DNA of 64,000 nucleotides from JAAYJK01 sp964501655 (GTDB taxonomy: Bacteria > Bacillota > Syntrophomonadia > Syntrophomonadales > Syntrophomonadaceae). The notes below the pieces were generated by a model, which saw only the letters and a list, made by a program, of their open reading frames with translations, searched no databases and was not told the DNA's origin. Below are positions 54,012 through 63,410 of the stretch, in pieces (the first letter of the stretch is position 1; every line of letters starts with the position of its first letter). Location: contig CAZCTN010000015.1 of NCBI GenBank assembly GCA_964501655.1, positions 1-64,000 of the forward strand, in the 5' to 3' direction. Made by a program: the position numbers and the translations under genes.

Positions 54012-54608
54012 TTATCCCAGCAGCTTTTCCAGCTTGGGCACGCACCTGGCCAGAGCCACTGCCCGATGGCTGATGGTGTTCTTAATCTGAGCCGGCAATT
54101 CTCCGAAACTCTTATCGTATCCCACTGGAATAAACAGGGGGTCATAGCCAAACCCCTCTGATCCACCAGGAGCCAGAGCAATCCTGCCTTCACAGCATCC
54201 ACAGACTGTCTCGGTTTTTCCGTCCGGGGTGCTGATGGCTATAACACATACAAACCTTGCGGTTCTGCACCCCTCTTCAATGCCTCTCATCATATCCAGC
54301 AATTTTTCATTGTTGCTTTCATCCGTAGCATCCTCCCCGGCAAATCGAGCCGAAAATATGCCCGGCTGGCCATTCAGGACATCGACTACCAGGCCGGAAT
54401 CATCAGCCAGGCAGACATATCCGCTCCAAGCTGCTGTCTCCCGAGCCTTTTTTATTGCGTTCTCTTCGAAGCTGGACCCATCTTCCACTATTTCCGGTAT
54501 TTCCTCAATATCATTCAGAGTTAGCAGCGTTAAATCAGCTTTGCTTAATAGCTGTTGCAGCTCCGTTTTTTTCTTGTTATTCCGCGTTGCCAGCAGGAGT
54601 TGGGGCAT
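54012..54608 (-). CDS. rdgB: XTP/dITP diphosphatase (RdgB/HAM1)
   Basis: A 198-residue house-cleaning pyrophosphatase. MPQLLLATRNNKKKTELQ, the GSSFEENAIKKARETA block, VCLADDSGLVVDVLNG and EGFGYDPLFIP are conserved. It hydrolyses ITP/XTP. It lies 4 bp behind rph, the usual pairing, and 25 bp before the YfcE-like gene. ATG at 54608 follows GGAGAA. Confidence 0.96.
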   Translation of the reverse strand: MPQLLLATRNNKKKTELQQLLSKADLTLLTLNDIEEIPEIVEDGSSFEENAIKKARETAAWSGYVCLADDSGLVVDVLNGQPGIFSARFAGEDATDESNNEKLLDMMRGIEEGCRTARFVCVIAISTPDGKTETVCGCCEGRIALAPGGSEGFGYDPLFIPVGYDKSFGELPAQIKNTISHRAVALARCVPKLEKLLG

Positions 54609-54612
54609 GATT

Positions 54613-55332
54613 TTATTCTCCTATAATCTTTTTCTGCCAGGCAATCAGCTCATAAATACCCTTTTGCGCCAGCGCCAGCAGTTCATCCAGATCCTCACGA
54701 CTGAATACCTGTCCCTCAGCGGTGCCCTGTATTTCTACGAATTTTCCGCTGCCGGTCATGACTACGTTCATATCCACCTCAGCACCGGAATCTTCAATAT
54801 AATCAAGATCCAGCAGTTTCTGTCCTTCTACTACGCCTACACTAATGGCAGCCACATAGTCCTTAAGAGGCATTTCTTCAATGATCCCTGCCTGCCGGTA
54901 TTTTTTCAGAGCCAGAGCCAGGGCTATAAAACTCCCGGTAATGGAGGCGGTTCGGGTGCCCCCATCTGCCTGGATAACATCACAATCAATCCATATGGTT
55001 CTTTCTCCCAGCTTTTCCAAATCCACCGCAGACCTTATTGACCTGCCGATAAGTCTCTGAATCTCTGAAGTCCTGCCGCTTATTTTACCCCGGCTGGCTT
55101 CCCGGGAGGTACGGGTATTGGTCGATGAGGGTAAAAGAGAATATTCCGCCGTTATCCATCCCTTCCCGGTTCCCTTCTGAAAGGGCGGCACTTTTTCTTC
55201 CAGCATGGCAGAACACAAAACCCTGGTATCTCCTGTTTCCATCAATACTGACCCATCCGGGTGTTTAACGAAACCGGGAATGATTTTTATCGTCCTTAAC
55301 TGGTCATTGGGGCGATTGCCTGTTCTGATCAT
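54613..55332 (-). CDS. rph: Ribonuclease PH
   Basis: A 239-residue phosphorolytic exonuclease. Blocks RTGNRPNDQLRTIKI, TEYSLLPSSTNTRTSREA (RNA and phosphate binding), IQRLIGRSIRSAVD and DCDVIQADGGTRTASITG are intact. It trims tRNA 3' ends. It heads the rph-rdgB-yfcE-like operon. ATG at 55332 follows GGAGTG. Confidence 0.97.
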   Translation of the reverse strand: MIRTGNRPNDQLRTIKIIPGFVKHPDGSVLMETGDTRVLCSAMLEEKVPPFQKGTGKGWITAEYSLLPSSTNTRTSREASRGKISGRTSEIQRLIGRSIRSAVDLEKLGERTIWIDCDVIQADGGTRTASITGSFIALALALKKYRQAGIIEEMPLKDYVAAISVGVVEGQKLLDLDYIEDSGAEVDMNVVMTGSGKFVEIQGTAEGQVFSREDLDELLALAQKGIYELIAWQKKIIGE

Positions 55333-55588
55333 TTTACACTCCTATCTATCCGCCGTATTCCTGCACCCTTAACTTATCGGCAGTTAATTAATATAATAAA
55401 TGTTATTTTTCCTACCGTCCATTTTTTCCCTGTAGGACCAAGCCCCGGAGCGAAGCAGGATATCCCTTATTCAGCTTTTGCCGCCGGCAGCCTTTATCAC
55501 CTTCACTGCCGGGCATTAAGGCAAGGGATTGATCAGGAATCTATATCTTATCCTGACCCAAATTTGGCACCTCTAAACCAACCGCTCT

Positions 55589-56404
55589 TTAGCTGTTTAA
55601 GTCAAATCTTTTTACCTGATTAATCAGGTCACCAAGAAGCAATTTACCTACTTTATAAAAGGATTCATCATTACCGCTGACATAAAACTGTTGGAAAGGG
55701 CTTTCCCCGCTATCGTTGAGTAAATGATCCGAGATCAAAATCTGACGCAGTTCCTCTACTGTCTCATAAGAAGGATCCACCAGTTTGATGTCCCCACCGG
55801 CGAATTCTCTAATCGGATCGGATAAAAAGGGATAATGGGTACATCCCAACACCAAGCTGTCTACCCTATTTTTAAGCAGGGGAGCTACATACTCCCTAAC
55901 TGCCTCTTCGATCTGGTATCCATCCAGTATTCCACCCTCGATCAGGGGTACAAACTTATGACAGGCCGCCTCATAAACTTGATATTTAGGATCAATAGCC
56001 TTTATCTCCCGGGTGTAAGCATGGCTGTTTACGGTTGCCTGAGTAGCCAGGACGCCTACCCGATAGTTCCTGCTCATGCGAGCGCCAGAACGCGCCCCTG
56101 CCTTGACCACCCCCAGCATAGGAACTTCCCACTTACTCTCCAGCCCGGGGAGAGTAACCGAAGAATGTGTTCCGCAGGCTACCAATACGGCTTTTACTCC
56201 TCTGCCTACAAGAAAATTGATAATATTAATAGCATAGGACATAAGCTGCTTTTCAGTTTTATTTCCATAGGGCACATGAGCTGTATCTCCGAAATATATG
56301 AAACTTTCGCCGGGCAAGCGTTCCAGTAAAGATTTGACTACGGTGAGTCCCCCGACTCCGGAATCAAAAATTCCGATGGGGCTTTCTTTTCCCAATATCA
56401 ACAC
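55589..56404 (-). CDS. murI: Glutamate racemase
   Basis: A 271-residue racemase that makes D-Glu for peptidoglycan. IGIFDSGVGGLTVV and YFGDTAHVPYG are typical. The first catalytic Cys lies in VACGTHSS where ACNTASA is usual, so the neighbouring Asn and small residue are changed. The second Cys is in VLGCTHYPFL. The start is uncertain: GTG 56404 or TTG 56395, with AGAGGTG. It stands between rph and the lectin-like gene, with about 256-bp gaps on both sides. Confidence 0.93.
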   Translation of the reverse strand: MLILGKESPIGIFDSGVGGLTVVKSLLERLPGESFIYFGDTAHVPYGNKTEKQLMSYAINIINFLVGRGVKAVLVACGTHSSVTLPGLESKWEVPMLGVVKAGARSGARMSRNYRVGVLATQATVNSHAYTREIKAIDPKYQVYEAACHKFVPLIEGGILDGYQIEEAVREYVAPLLKNRVDSLVLGCTHYPFLSDPIREFAGGDIKLVDPSYETVEELRQILISDHLLNDSGESPFQQFYVSGNDESFYKVGKLLLGDLINQVKRFDLNS

Positions 56405-56574
56405 CTCTTTTAATAATAGCAGTTACCTTCCGGTCCAAGGTCAAGCCGCCAAAAACCAACCAACGGCAACCCCAGACCTAAGAAAATAACCCAATAAATA
56501 ATTTAACATGTTTATTAGATATATTCTATATAAACTTGCACCGGGCTATGCCTGCCATCAGCTCATCCCTGCTA

Positions 56575-56620
56575 AAAACAAAAATAGACTGTCCTTTCTC
56601 TGGCTTATACCCAGGACAGC
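56575..56620 (-). terminator. Terminator after the lectin-like gene
   Basis: Minus strand: stem GCTGTCCT/AGGACAGT with a 17-nt loop, then a T-rich CTATTTTTGTTTTT tract, 41 nt after the stop. Confidence 0.75.
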
Positions 56621-56660
56621 CTTTTAATTTCCTATGCCCAATTACTGTCAGCTGCTAATT

Positions 56661-57170
56661 CTACAGTGCCACCAAAGACACATCATCCAGATCTGCGTGC
56701 CCCCCTGAATCACTGGTATCAATTTCAAATCCTATCCGGGCATAACGGGCGCCCGGAGGAGCGGGAATGCTGCTTATATTGAGAAAGCTGGTATACCCAT
56801 GATCAGATAGGGTGAACTGTTCAACCATTACATCAATAGCCAGACCCAAATCGTTTTTACGCCGGTCCAGATACCTTAGAGTAATCCAAAGCGGTGCGTT
56901 GCCTAGACTGCTTCCAGATATTAGATAACAGTTTAGCTGATAATAGTATCCGGCACAGACCTTCCGGACATCCTGATACAACCAGGCATAGGGACTGGAA
57001 AATCCCAGCCGGGCAGCAGCCAATCCCTGGTGACTGGGTTCCTCCGGGGCATATACGCGATCAACCCCCTCATTGACCTTCCACCCCTCCAAATCCTCTT
57101 CAAATCCACCGTTATAGATCAGGTTTCCCCTTCTGCTGCAGTGCAGGTTAACATTAAAATTTTCTTGCAT
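56661..57170 (-). CDS. Carbohydrate-binding-like jelly-roll protein, NTTRR-F1-like
   Basis: A 169-residue protein with no signal peptide. RRGNLIYNGGFEEDLEGW begins a galactose-binding-like jelly roll; the closing block is DTSDSGGHADLDDVSLVAL. The layout resembles the NTTRR-F1 domain of spore-surface or exosporium proteins, an assignment from memory and so tentative. It may sit on the spore surface or bind a glycan. ATG at 57170 follows GGAGGA. It is next to the GerM-like lipoprotein gene, which also suggests sporulation. Confidence 0.68.
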   Translation of the reverse strand: MQENFNVNLHCSRRGNLIYNGGFEEDLEGWKVNEGVDRVYAPEEPSHQGLAAARLGFSSPYAWLYQDVRKVCAGYYYQLNCYLISGSSLGNAPLWITLRYLDRRKNDLGLAIDVMVEQFTLSDHGYTSFLNISSIPAPPGARYARIGFEIDTSDSGGHADLDDVSLVAL

Positions 57171-57285
57171 AAGCTTTCAGTCCTCCTGCAATCCTATACC
57201 GCATCCTATGTCAATTTCATCCCCAGCGTTCCGGTTTAAACCCCTGGAGGCCCCTTCTATGCCCCTTGGATGCCTGAACATTATT

Positions 57286-57897
57286 TTATTTATAATGAGC
57301 TTCTAGCGGTTGGGCAAGATCTACATAACCTCCCAGATAATCAACCGTCTGACCATCGATCATAAAACTTATCCGCCGCACCGTGGGAAACTGACCCAGA
57401 GTATTGGTGAGGGAATCAATCATCAGCTGTTCCTGCTGCTCATCTTTTATCTGCCTTACCTCAGAACTCAGATCAACTATACACCAGCCATCTTCTTTGA
57501 TATTAATGTCCAGCAGTCTGGTCCCTTCCGGGAACAAGCTGATATAGTCGGTATTTTCCGGTCCTTTTAATAATTCCTGCAGAGTCCGGCGGGCGATTCC
57601 CTCTGTCTTCTCGATCTGCCTTTCTTCAGATACCAGGCTGTTCCCGGTCCTATCCCCATAGTAGAGAGAAAGTACTATGTATTCAGTAGTATCCTGTGGT
57701 TTAAGCTGCTGGTCCAACAATAAATCTTCCAGACTTGTACCACTATTATCGTCGGCAGTTTCAGCTTCCGGGCTCAAGCTCAATAATTCCTTCCAGGCCT
57801 TGAGACTATTGTCCCCGGCAAAAGTCGAGCAGCCACCGCTTGCCAGACAGATGGCCAGCAATACTATTGCTGCTGCCAGCACTATTTTTCTGCCCAT
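57286..57897 (-). CDS. GerM-like lipoprotein (GerMN domain)
   Basis: A 203-residue lipoprotein. The signal ends LASGGC. The GerMN domain (about 80-195) has EYIVLSLYYGDRTGNSLVSEERQI and ARRTLQELLKGP, plus FPTVRRISFMIDGQTVDYLG. In Bacillus GerM is needed for spore germination and cortex. The frame extends to 58008, but ATG 57897 has AGGGGGC at 10 nt and gives the lipoprotein signal. The terminator of the preceding VWA operon lies inside the false extension. Confidence 0.9.
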   Translation of the reverse strand: MGRKIVLAAAIVLLAICLASGGCSTFAGDNSLKAWKELLSLSPEAETADDNSGTSLEDLLLDQQLKPQDTTEYIVLSLYYGDRTGNSLVSEERQIEKTEGIARRTLQELLKGPENTDYISLFPEGTRLLDINIKEDGWCIVDLSSEVRQIKDEQQEQLMIDSLTNTLGQFPTVRRISFMIDGQTVDYLGGYVDLAQPLEAHYK

Positions 57898-57972
57898 ATT
57901 TTTCCAGCCCCCTTTCTCAGTTTCTTTACTAAGATACGAAGCTGATCTGGTTTTTATGCCTAATATGTGCCT

Positions 57973-58003
57973 AAAAAAAGAAAGAGCACCTGCACAGGTG
58001 CTC
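57973..58003 (-). terminator. Terminator of the AAA/VWA operon
   Basis: Minus strand: perfect 9-bp stem GAGCACCTG/CAGGTGCTC with a 2-nt loop, followed by TTTCTTTTTTTAG, about 130 nt after the VWA stop. Confidence 0.85.
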
Positions 58004-58129
58004 AACATGAAGGAGGAGTTATTAAAACAAGAATACTACTGCGAAGATTTTGTGAATATTGTAACCGCTCTAACTCTACTAAAATATTAGCCGAAATTCT
58101 CGAATATTGTCAAACAAAATAATTCGACA

Positions 58130-59905
58130 TTAGGCCAGTTTATTCTTCTCTGAAGTAGTTTGCTTCTCCATTCTCACTATATTGATAAGATTATCTTTAT
58201 TTAAATCATCAACCAGGTAGACAGCACCTTCTGCCTTTTGCGCCAGTTTTTCCAGATAGAACCTATGGGCTTCAACCCCGATACAGACAAAGCGTATCTT
58301 GTCCTTGGCTATCAGGGCTGCGGCATCCAGTGCATCGGTTTTGGCATCCAGGGTCCACAATGGTATATTGGGAATGCCGTCGGTTATCAATACCAGCATG
58401 GGATTGCGAACCTTGCTGCTTTTGATAAGATTAACAGCGCTGACGATGCCATCCGCCATAGGAGTTAACCCGGCCGGGTTTATGGTAGCCAGACCCTGTT
58501 TCAGCACCAGTTGCTTGCGAGTGAAAGGCACCACAACATTGCTTCCCCGCTCCTGGAAGGTAACCACTGCTACCTTTTCTTTCCCGGTCAGTAAGAGATG
58601 TTCGGCCAAAAAACAGGCGGCCTGCCTCTTGTCTCCGGCCATACTCCCACTGGCATCAATCAACAGGCATATATCTACCGGCACATAGCTCTTTTTCTCA
58701 TAATAGTGCAGATCCTGCTTTTTAATGGTAAGGTGATCGTCTCCTCTTAGATAACTGTTCTTCAAAGCCTGGATAACGGTTTCAGGAACCGCCAAATCAC
58801 CCGACCAGTTCTGGTCCGGATTATTTACTGTTTTATTGCGGTTGGTATATTCAACCTTGGAAGTCTTTCGATCATTTTGTCCCAGTTTTTTAAAACGGCC
58901 CCCTCCTCCTGAGGGCATCCTCCTGGTATTACGACGAATCTCGGTTTCCAGCTCACACTTATGATTTATCACAAATTCCTTTAATTTCATGCCTTTGCCG
59001 GTAAGAACCTTGCCCAGGGGAGTATCTTTAAGTATCCCCAGTTCTTCCAGCTGCTGAACATCGTGTTCGATGTCCCCCCATTTTTTCTTTTGCTGTTGTA
59101 TACCTTTGCGTTTGAATATGTTGGTTGAATAATTCTCCATGAACTCCTCTATCTCATCAACCCCGCCAAACTTTTCGGCCAGCTTGATAATCAGCTGGTT
59201 CACATTCTCTTTGTCCGGAAGGTGCCGCGCCTGCTGGCCTTTTAAATGCTTCCAGGGCAGTTTGATATAACCCGAGTAACTATCCTGGGCCTGTTTCTCA
59301 TTGCCATGAATAATATTCCGAACTTTGGACAGCTTGATGCCGCTTTCCAGTACCACCTGTTCTACTACCTCGGCAATGATATAGACCAGATAGTAATCCT
59401 CCCGATCCAGCTGAGCCAAAATGTGAACATGATCCCATCCCTCATCATATTCGGCAAATGGATCAACTTCATCCTGTAATAAATTATAAAGGGTTCCTCT
59501 GCCCTGGTTGGTAGTAATGTATATCTTGCTGGCATAAGCGATTACCAGATTGAATCGCTCATCTTCCGCATATCTTAATTGAGGGTCCTTTTCCAGATAA
59601 TGCTCGTCGATAGCAGCAAATATAGCCCGGGCTATAATTCTGGGATCAATGCCCCCCGGCCGGTGGTATACATCTATATGCACCACGCGGCCTTCCTCTA
59701 CAAAATCGAGAAACACCTTACCCGCGTCACGATTAACCAGTATCTTTAGCTGACCCTTTACCCTCTTTTCCGGCATCCGGGCATGAGCTTTACAGCTGGC
59801 CACCGTACTCTCGCCCAATCTCACACCCTGGTTCTGCCCGAAATAGAGGTTAAGATAATTGCCAACTGATGCTGCTTTATCTACATTTGTACTTTCACCC
59901 AGCAT
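58130..59905 (-). CDS. VWA domain protein, chelatase subunit D type
   Basis: A 591-residue protein. The C-terminal VWA domain (about 400-585) has an intact MIDAS: LLIDASGSMAGDK, the Thr in PAGLTPMADG and LITDGIPNIP. The N-terminal 380 residues are not recognised and include a basic, Gly-rich linker (RRMPSGGGGRFKK). It follows the AAA ATPase gene by 14 bp, and together they resemble the I and D subunits of Mg-chelatase/CobN-type chelatases and MoxR-VWA pairs. No large H subunit is present, so chelation is unproven and a chaperone-like remodelling role on a protein target is more likely. ATG at 59905 follows GAGGCGG. Confidence 0.85.
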   Translation of the reverse strand: MLGESTNVDKAASVGNYLNLYFGQNQGVRLGESTVASCKAHARMPEKRVKGQLKILVNRDAGKVFLDFVEEGRVVHIDVYHRPGGIDPRIIARAIFAAIDEHYLEKDPQLRYAEDERFNLVIAYASKIYITTNQGRGTLYNLLQDEVDPFAEYDEGWDHVHILAQLDREDYYLVYIIAEVVEQVVLESGIKLSKVRNIIHGNEKQAQDSYSGYIKLPWKHLKGQQARHLPDKENVNQLIIKLAEKFGGVDEIEEFMENYSTNIFKRKGIQQQKKKWGDIEHDVQQLEELGILKDTPLGKVLTGKGMKLKEFVINHKCELETEIRRNTRRMPSGGGGRFKKLGQNDRKTSKVEYTNRNKTVNNPDQNWSGDLAVPETVIQALKNSYLRGDDHLTIKKQDLHYYEKKSYVPVDICLLIDASGSMAGDKRQAACFLAEHLLLTGKEKVAVVTFQERGSNVVVPFTRKQLVLKQGLATINPAGLTPMADGIVSAVNLIKSSKVRNPMLVLITDGIPNIPLWTLDAKTDALDAAALIAKDKIRFVCIGVEAHRFYLEKLAQKAEGAVYLVDDLNKDNLINIVRMEKQTTSEKNKLA

Positions 59906-59919
59906 CTAAACCACCGCCT

Positions 59920-61137
59920 CTACCCATGAGTGGGTGTTAAATCTTTTTCCGTATTTACCAGTTCGCTCCTGCTCATATCCTTTAACGCGCGAGCGTTCTG
60001 CTGAAAATATTCTTCCTCTTCTTCTCGCTTGTTCTTCTTGTTCTTAAAGCTCAGAATACCTTCCCTGGAACCCCGGCTCTCCACATCATTAATCAGCTTA
60101 ACCAATGTGTCGCCGTCCACCCGATGCTTCAGTGCCAAAGGCAATATCCTGGTTACGTCAGCTATCATTACTTTGTCTCGATTCTTAATCAAGCTATGCA
60201 ATATTGCCCCCTGCTGCATAGCTTCTATGGCTCTAATACTTTCCAGATTGTGTTTAATGTACAGGCGGGCAATGAAATTCCGCAGAAAATCCGGCATGTC
60301 ACTCCGGCCATATTGCTCAGCCCATTTAATTATATCCTCCCGATATTTATCATTCTTACTCTCATCGTAGACATCGCTGCCTCTTTTGTTCGCGTTGCGT
60401 ATTTTATGCTGATGCGAGTTTTCTTCCAGCATATGAGACAAAACATCTACCGAATCCGGTCGGCCCATATAACATACCAGGTCGAACCGATCAGATAACT
60501 GTCTCCTTATCTCCTCCAGTGGTCCGGGATCCTCATCCGGGTTGGAAGCCGCCCAAACCGAAACACTGACTGAGATATCTACTGTAGGCAGTCCAGCCTC
60601 TTCTATTTGTAGATGGCCCGGTTTATTCCCCATCACATCCAGCAGTATATCGGTAATTTCCGGAGAGGTATCTGCCAATCGGTTGATCTCGTCAATAAAG
60701 ATAATCCCCCGGTGAGCTTGAGGAATCAGCCCCGGCAACAGTTGAGCGGCAGGATTGCTGGCGTCGGTAAGCCTGGCCAGATCAATGCTTCCCGCTACAG
60801 TTCCCACCTTGGCTGAATGGGATATTTCCAAAAAAGGCATCGGAATCTCCTCGGTTCCCAAAGCCTCTATTTCTGCTAAACTCATATCCCGGTGTTTAGG
60901 ACAGTGCGGATTTTCTGGGTTACAATTGTAGATACAACCCTTGATCCTAGTAATATTAGGTAAGATACCCCGGCAACTTCTCATTATGGTGGTCTTGCCC
61001 GTTCCCCTTAATCCCTCTGCATGGACATGTAACGGCTCACCAGCATAAGTAGATACCATTGACATTGTCACCAGCTCAAACAAGGGCTCATTCCCTTCGT
61101 ATCGCTCAAGCATATAAAACGGTATCATTAGCATCAC
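59920..61137 (-). CDS. AAA ATPase of the MoxR/Mg-chelatase subunit I type
   Basis: A 405-residue AAA+ ATPase. Walker A is GLRGTGKTT and Walker B is IIFIDEINRLAD. A four-cysteine insert (KGCIYNCNPENPHCPKH) directly after Walker A is a feature shared with chelatase/MoxR-like ATPases of anaerobes and may bind zinc or an iron-sulfur cluster. The C-terminal lid region is basic. It is the first gene of a two-gene operon with the VWA protein, coupled by a 14-bp gap. The GTG at 61137 follows GGAAGATCGGA, and ATGs 1 and 3 codons later are possible. Confidence 0.86.
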   Translation of the reverse strand: MMLMIPFYMLERYEGNEPLFELVTMSMVSTYAGEPLHVHAEGLRGTGKTTIMRSCRGILPNITRIKGCIYNCNPENPHCPKHRDMSLAEIEALGTEEIPMPFLEISHSAKVGTVAGSIDLARLTDASNPAAQLLPGLIPQAHRGIIFIDEINRLADTSPEITDILLDVMGNKPGHLQIEEAGLPTVDISVSVSVWAASNPDEDPGPLEEIRRQLSDRFDLVCYMGRPDSVDVLSHMLEENSHQHKIRNANKRGSDVYDESKNDKYREDIIKWAEQYGRSDMPDFLRNFIARLYIKHNLESIRAIEAMQQGAILHSLIKNRDKVMIADVTRILPLALKHRVDGDTLVKLINDVESRGSREGILSFKNKKNKREEEEEYFQQNARALKDMSRSELVNTEKDLTPTHG

Positions 61138-61599
61138 TCCGATCTTCCTTTAGCCGTACAACATTCTAAAAAACAGAGCTTTCGAACTATGATACATTGC
61201 ACCCATATATAACTATTTCCAATTATCCTTTAACCTATCAATAATAGCCGGTCAAATCATCCGTTCAATATCCCGGCTGCAATGCAGCAGTTGCTCCTCC
61301 TTTCTCTAATATTTCTACGTTCCCTCTAGTCTTACTTTAACTATAAATCATTTTGTGATTTTTTTCTCTATTTTGGTTGCACTTGGTTTCATATAGCGGA
61401 TACTTTGTTGCAAATGTAGCAATCTATAGCCATTTTTGCGGTTGGTTTAGATGACAAAAACAGGACCGGCATCGTGAAGGGCCTTCCTGTATCGGTTATT
61501 GTCAGTATTTTCAGTTTTCTTTTTCTTGTACCGAACTGGCGTCCAGGGTTTATTTTGTGTTATTCCAGGCATATTATGCATGATTGGGAGTATATTCAG
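61138..61599. other. Intergenic region between LytTR regulator and AAA operon, 462 bp
   Basis: It holds the LytTR terminator at 61455-61490 and then about 320 bp of AT-rich DNA before the AAA gene, which probably contains that operon's promoter. No gene was recognised; a 62-codon frame at 61499-61687 on the plus strand has no family support. Confidence 0.4.
61455..61490 (-). terminator. Terminator of the LytTR regulator gene
   Basis: Minus strand: ACAGGA with inner pairs against TCCTGT, then TTTTTGTC, about 110 nt after the stop. Confidence 0.65.
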
Positions 61600-62385
61600 T
61601 CATATATCCAGCTTTTCTCTCAGAAGCCGTAGTTTTGACCGGCTCAAAGTTATTTCCTTCTCACATACGTCTAACTGCAATAAATAAGAACCTTCCCCAA
61701 AATGCTTAATTTCTCTTATATAATTCATATTTACCAGAAAGGCCTGATGAACTCGTAAGAAACAAGTATCATAAAGGCGTTTTTCTAGTTGGTTGAGCGT
61801 ATAATTGGTAAGATAGCCTCCTTTTCGGGTACAAATGAAAACTTTCTTTCCCTGGCTTTCGCATACAATGATGTCCTCATGTCTTACCAGTGTGATTTTC
61901 CCCTTTTCCCGTATAGGCAAGCGTTTTATCAGTAGTTCATCCTCATTATACTTGGCCATAATGTAGTCAATCCGGTTTCTCAGTCTCTGCCTAACCATCT
62001 CTTCTATGTAATCTCGGTGAGCTATTCTTTCCTTCACCCTGCCGATAGTCTTTTCAATTCGGCTCTGTTCAATAGGTTTTACAATATAATCCAAAGCCCC
62101 CAGTTCAAAGGCCGCAACTGCCATGCCGGTTTGGGCGGTTATAAAAGCTATAGCCGGGGAGTCCTTCATTTCCATCAGTCTCGCCGCTGTTTCCAAGCCA
62201 TCCATTTCGGGCATGGTGATATCTAGGAATACCAAATCTATTTTTTTCTCCTGGCAAAGCATCAAAGCTTCCAAACCATGGACTGCCTCTCCCACGATTA
62301 TTACATCTTTGACTTGTTCCAGCAAGTATCTCAGTACAATTCTCTCTTTATGGTCATCGTCAACTATTATTGCTCTGACGGGCAT
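61600..62385 (-). CDS. LytTR-family response regulator
   Basis: A 261-residue regulator. The receiver (about 1-120) has the phosphoacceptor Asp55 in LVFLDITMPEMDG and acidic residues VDDDH at 8-12. A linker coiled coil (about 125-150) precedes a LytTR DNA-binding domain (about 160-258) with CESQGKKVFICTRKGGYLT and FLRVHQAFLVNMNYI. No histidine kinase of the LytS type is adjacent, so the kinase is elsewhere or absent. ATG at 62385 follows AAAGGAGG. It may regulate the radical SAM gene that diverges from it by 143 bp. Confidence 0.94.
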   Translation of the reverse strand: MPVRAIIVDDDHKERIVLRYLLEQVKDVIIVGEAVHGLEALMLCQEKKIDLVFLDITMPEMDGLETAARLMEMKDSPAIAFITAQTGMAVAAFELGALDYIVKPIEQSRIEKTIGRVKERIAHRDYIEEMVRQRLRNRIDYIMAKYNEDELLIKRLPIREKGKITLVRHEDIIVCESQGKKVFICTRKGGYLTNYTLNQLEKRLYDTCFLRVHQAFLVNMNYIREIKHFGEGSYLLQLDVCEKEITLSRSKLRLLREKLDI

Positions 62386-62528
62386 AATGTCCTCCTTTTG
62401 CCAATACCTTAGTTTAAAATATACCTCCTCCTTCAGTATAATTCAACTAGCATTTTTTATCATCTCATGCTCGGAAGCTTTAAAATATGCCCTGGATTTG
62501 TTATCTTTATTTTAAAGGAGGTTAATCA

Positions 62529-63404
62529 ATGAGATACGAAGGTACTGTCTACCGTCCGCCCAGTGAAGCCGGCAGTTTACTGATTCAAGCAACCATAGGC
62601 TGCCCTCATAATAAATGTGCATTTTGTAATATGTATAAGGATGTGAAGTTTAGAATCCGCCCGGTGGAGGATATTAAAGAAGACCTGCTGACCGCACGTA
62701 ATCATTATGGAGAGTATATCGAATCCTTATTCTTCCCCGATGGCAATACCATAGTTATGCGAACCAACCAGTTAGTGGAAATATTTGAATATGCCGGGGA
62801 ACTTTTCCCTCATCTCAGCCGCATTACCATCTATGGCTCTTCCCGCTTTGTGAACAAGAAGAGTCTGGAAGATTTAAGGCGCTTGTACCAGGCCGGCCTG
62901 CGACGGGTGCATACTGGTATGGAAAGCGGAGACGACATCACTCTGGCTAGAATATGCAAGGGAACTACCTCGGAAGAGATTATTGCCGCCGGACTAAAAC
63001 TCAAAGAGGCCGGCATACAGGTTAGTGAGTATTACCTCACCGGAGTCGGCGGCCTGGAGAGAACCCGGGAACATGCAATAAACAGTGCAAAAACCCTTAA
63101 CCAGTTCAGTCCCGATTTTATTCGTATAAGAACTCTGGTTCCATACCCGGGCACCCCATTATATGAAGACTTTTTGCGGGGATCCTTCCAGCTGTTAACC
63201 GCTCACCAAGCAATGCAGGAGATCCGCTTGTTAATTGAAAACCTGGAATGTGAGGGCAGTGTTCTCTTGAGTGATCATATGGCGAATTATGCCAATGTCA
63301 ATGGTCTCATTCCCCGGGACAAGGAGGCCATGCTGCAACAAATTGATGAACTGCTTACCTATCCCCCGGACTTTTTCCGGCCGCCTAACAGATCCCGCCT
63401 GTAA
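62529..63404 (+). CDS. Radical SAM protein
   Basis: A 291-residue radical SAM enzyme. The cluster motif is CPHNKCAFC (Cys25, Cys30, Cys33), a CX4CX2C pattern rather than the more common CX3CX2C. The rest has VHTGMESGDD, EAGIQVSEYYLTGVGG and IRTLVPYPGTPLY of the elongator/HemN-like SAM core. No cobalamin-binding or SPASM domain follows, and the substrate is unknown. ATG at 62529 follows AAAGGAGG. It is divergent from the LytTR gene and ends in a strong hairpin. Confidence 0.9.
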   Translation: MRYEGTVYRPPSEAGSLLIQATIGCPHNKCAFCNMYKDVKFRIRPVEDIKEDLLTARNHYGEYIESLFFPDGNTIVMRTNQLVEIFEYAGELFPHLSRITIYGSSRFVNKKSLEDLRRLYQAGLRRVHTGMESGDDITLARICKGTTSEEIIAAGLKLKEAGIQVSEYYLTGVGGLERTREHAINSAKTLNQFSPDFIRIRTLVPYPGTPLYEDFLRGSFQLLTAHQAMQEIRLLIENLECEGSVLLSDHMANYANVNGLIPRDKEAMLQQIDELLTYPPDFFRPPNRSRL

Positions 63405-63410
63405 CAATAA

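Noticed and set aside
53510..54202. Longer 230-codon version of the YfcE-like protein
   Set aside because: The extra part overlaps rdgB in another frame; the family starts at ATG 53986.
57286..58008. Longer GerM frame
   Set aside because: It would run through the terminator at 57973-58003 and hides the lipoprotein signal that starts at 57897.
58009..58089. 27-codon plus-strand frame after the hairpin (starts MKEELLKQEYY)
   Set aside because: It lies over the terminator of the VWA operon; the AGGAGG is inside the frame, not before it.
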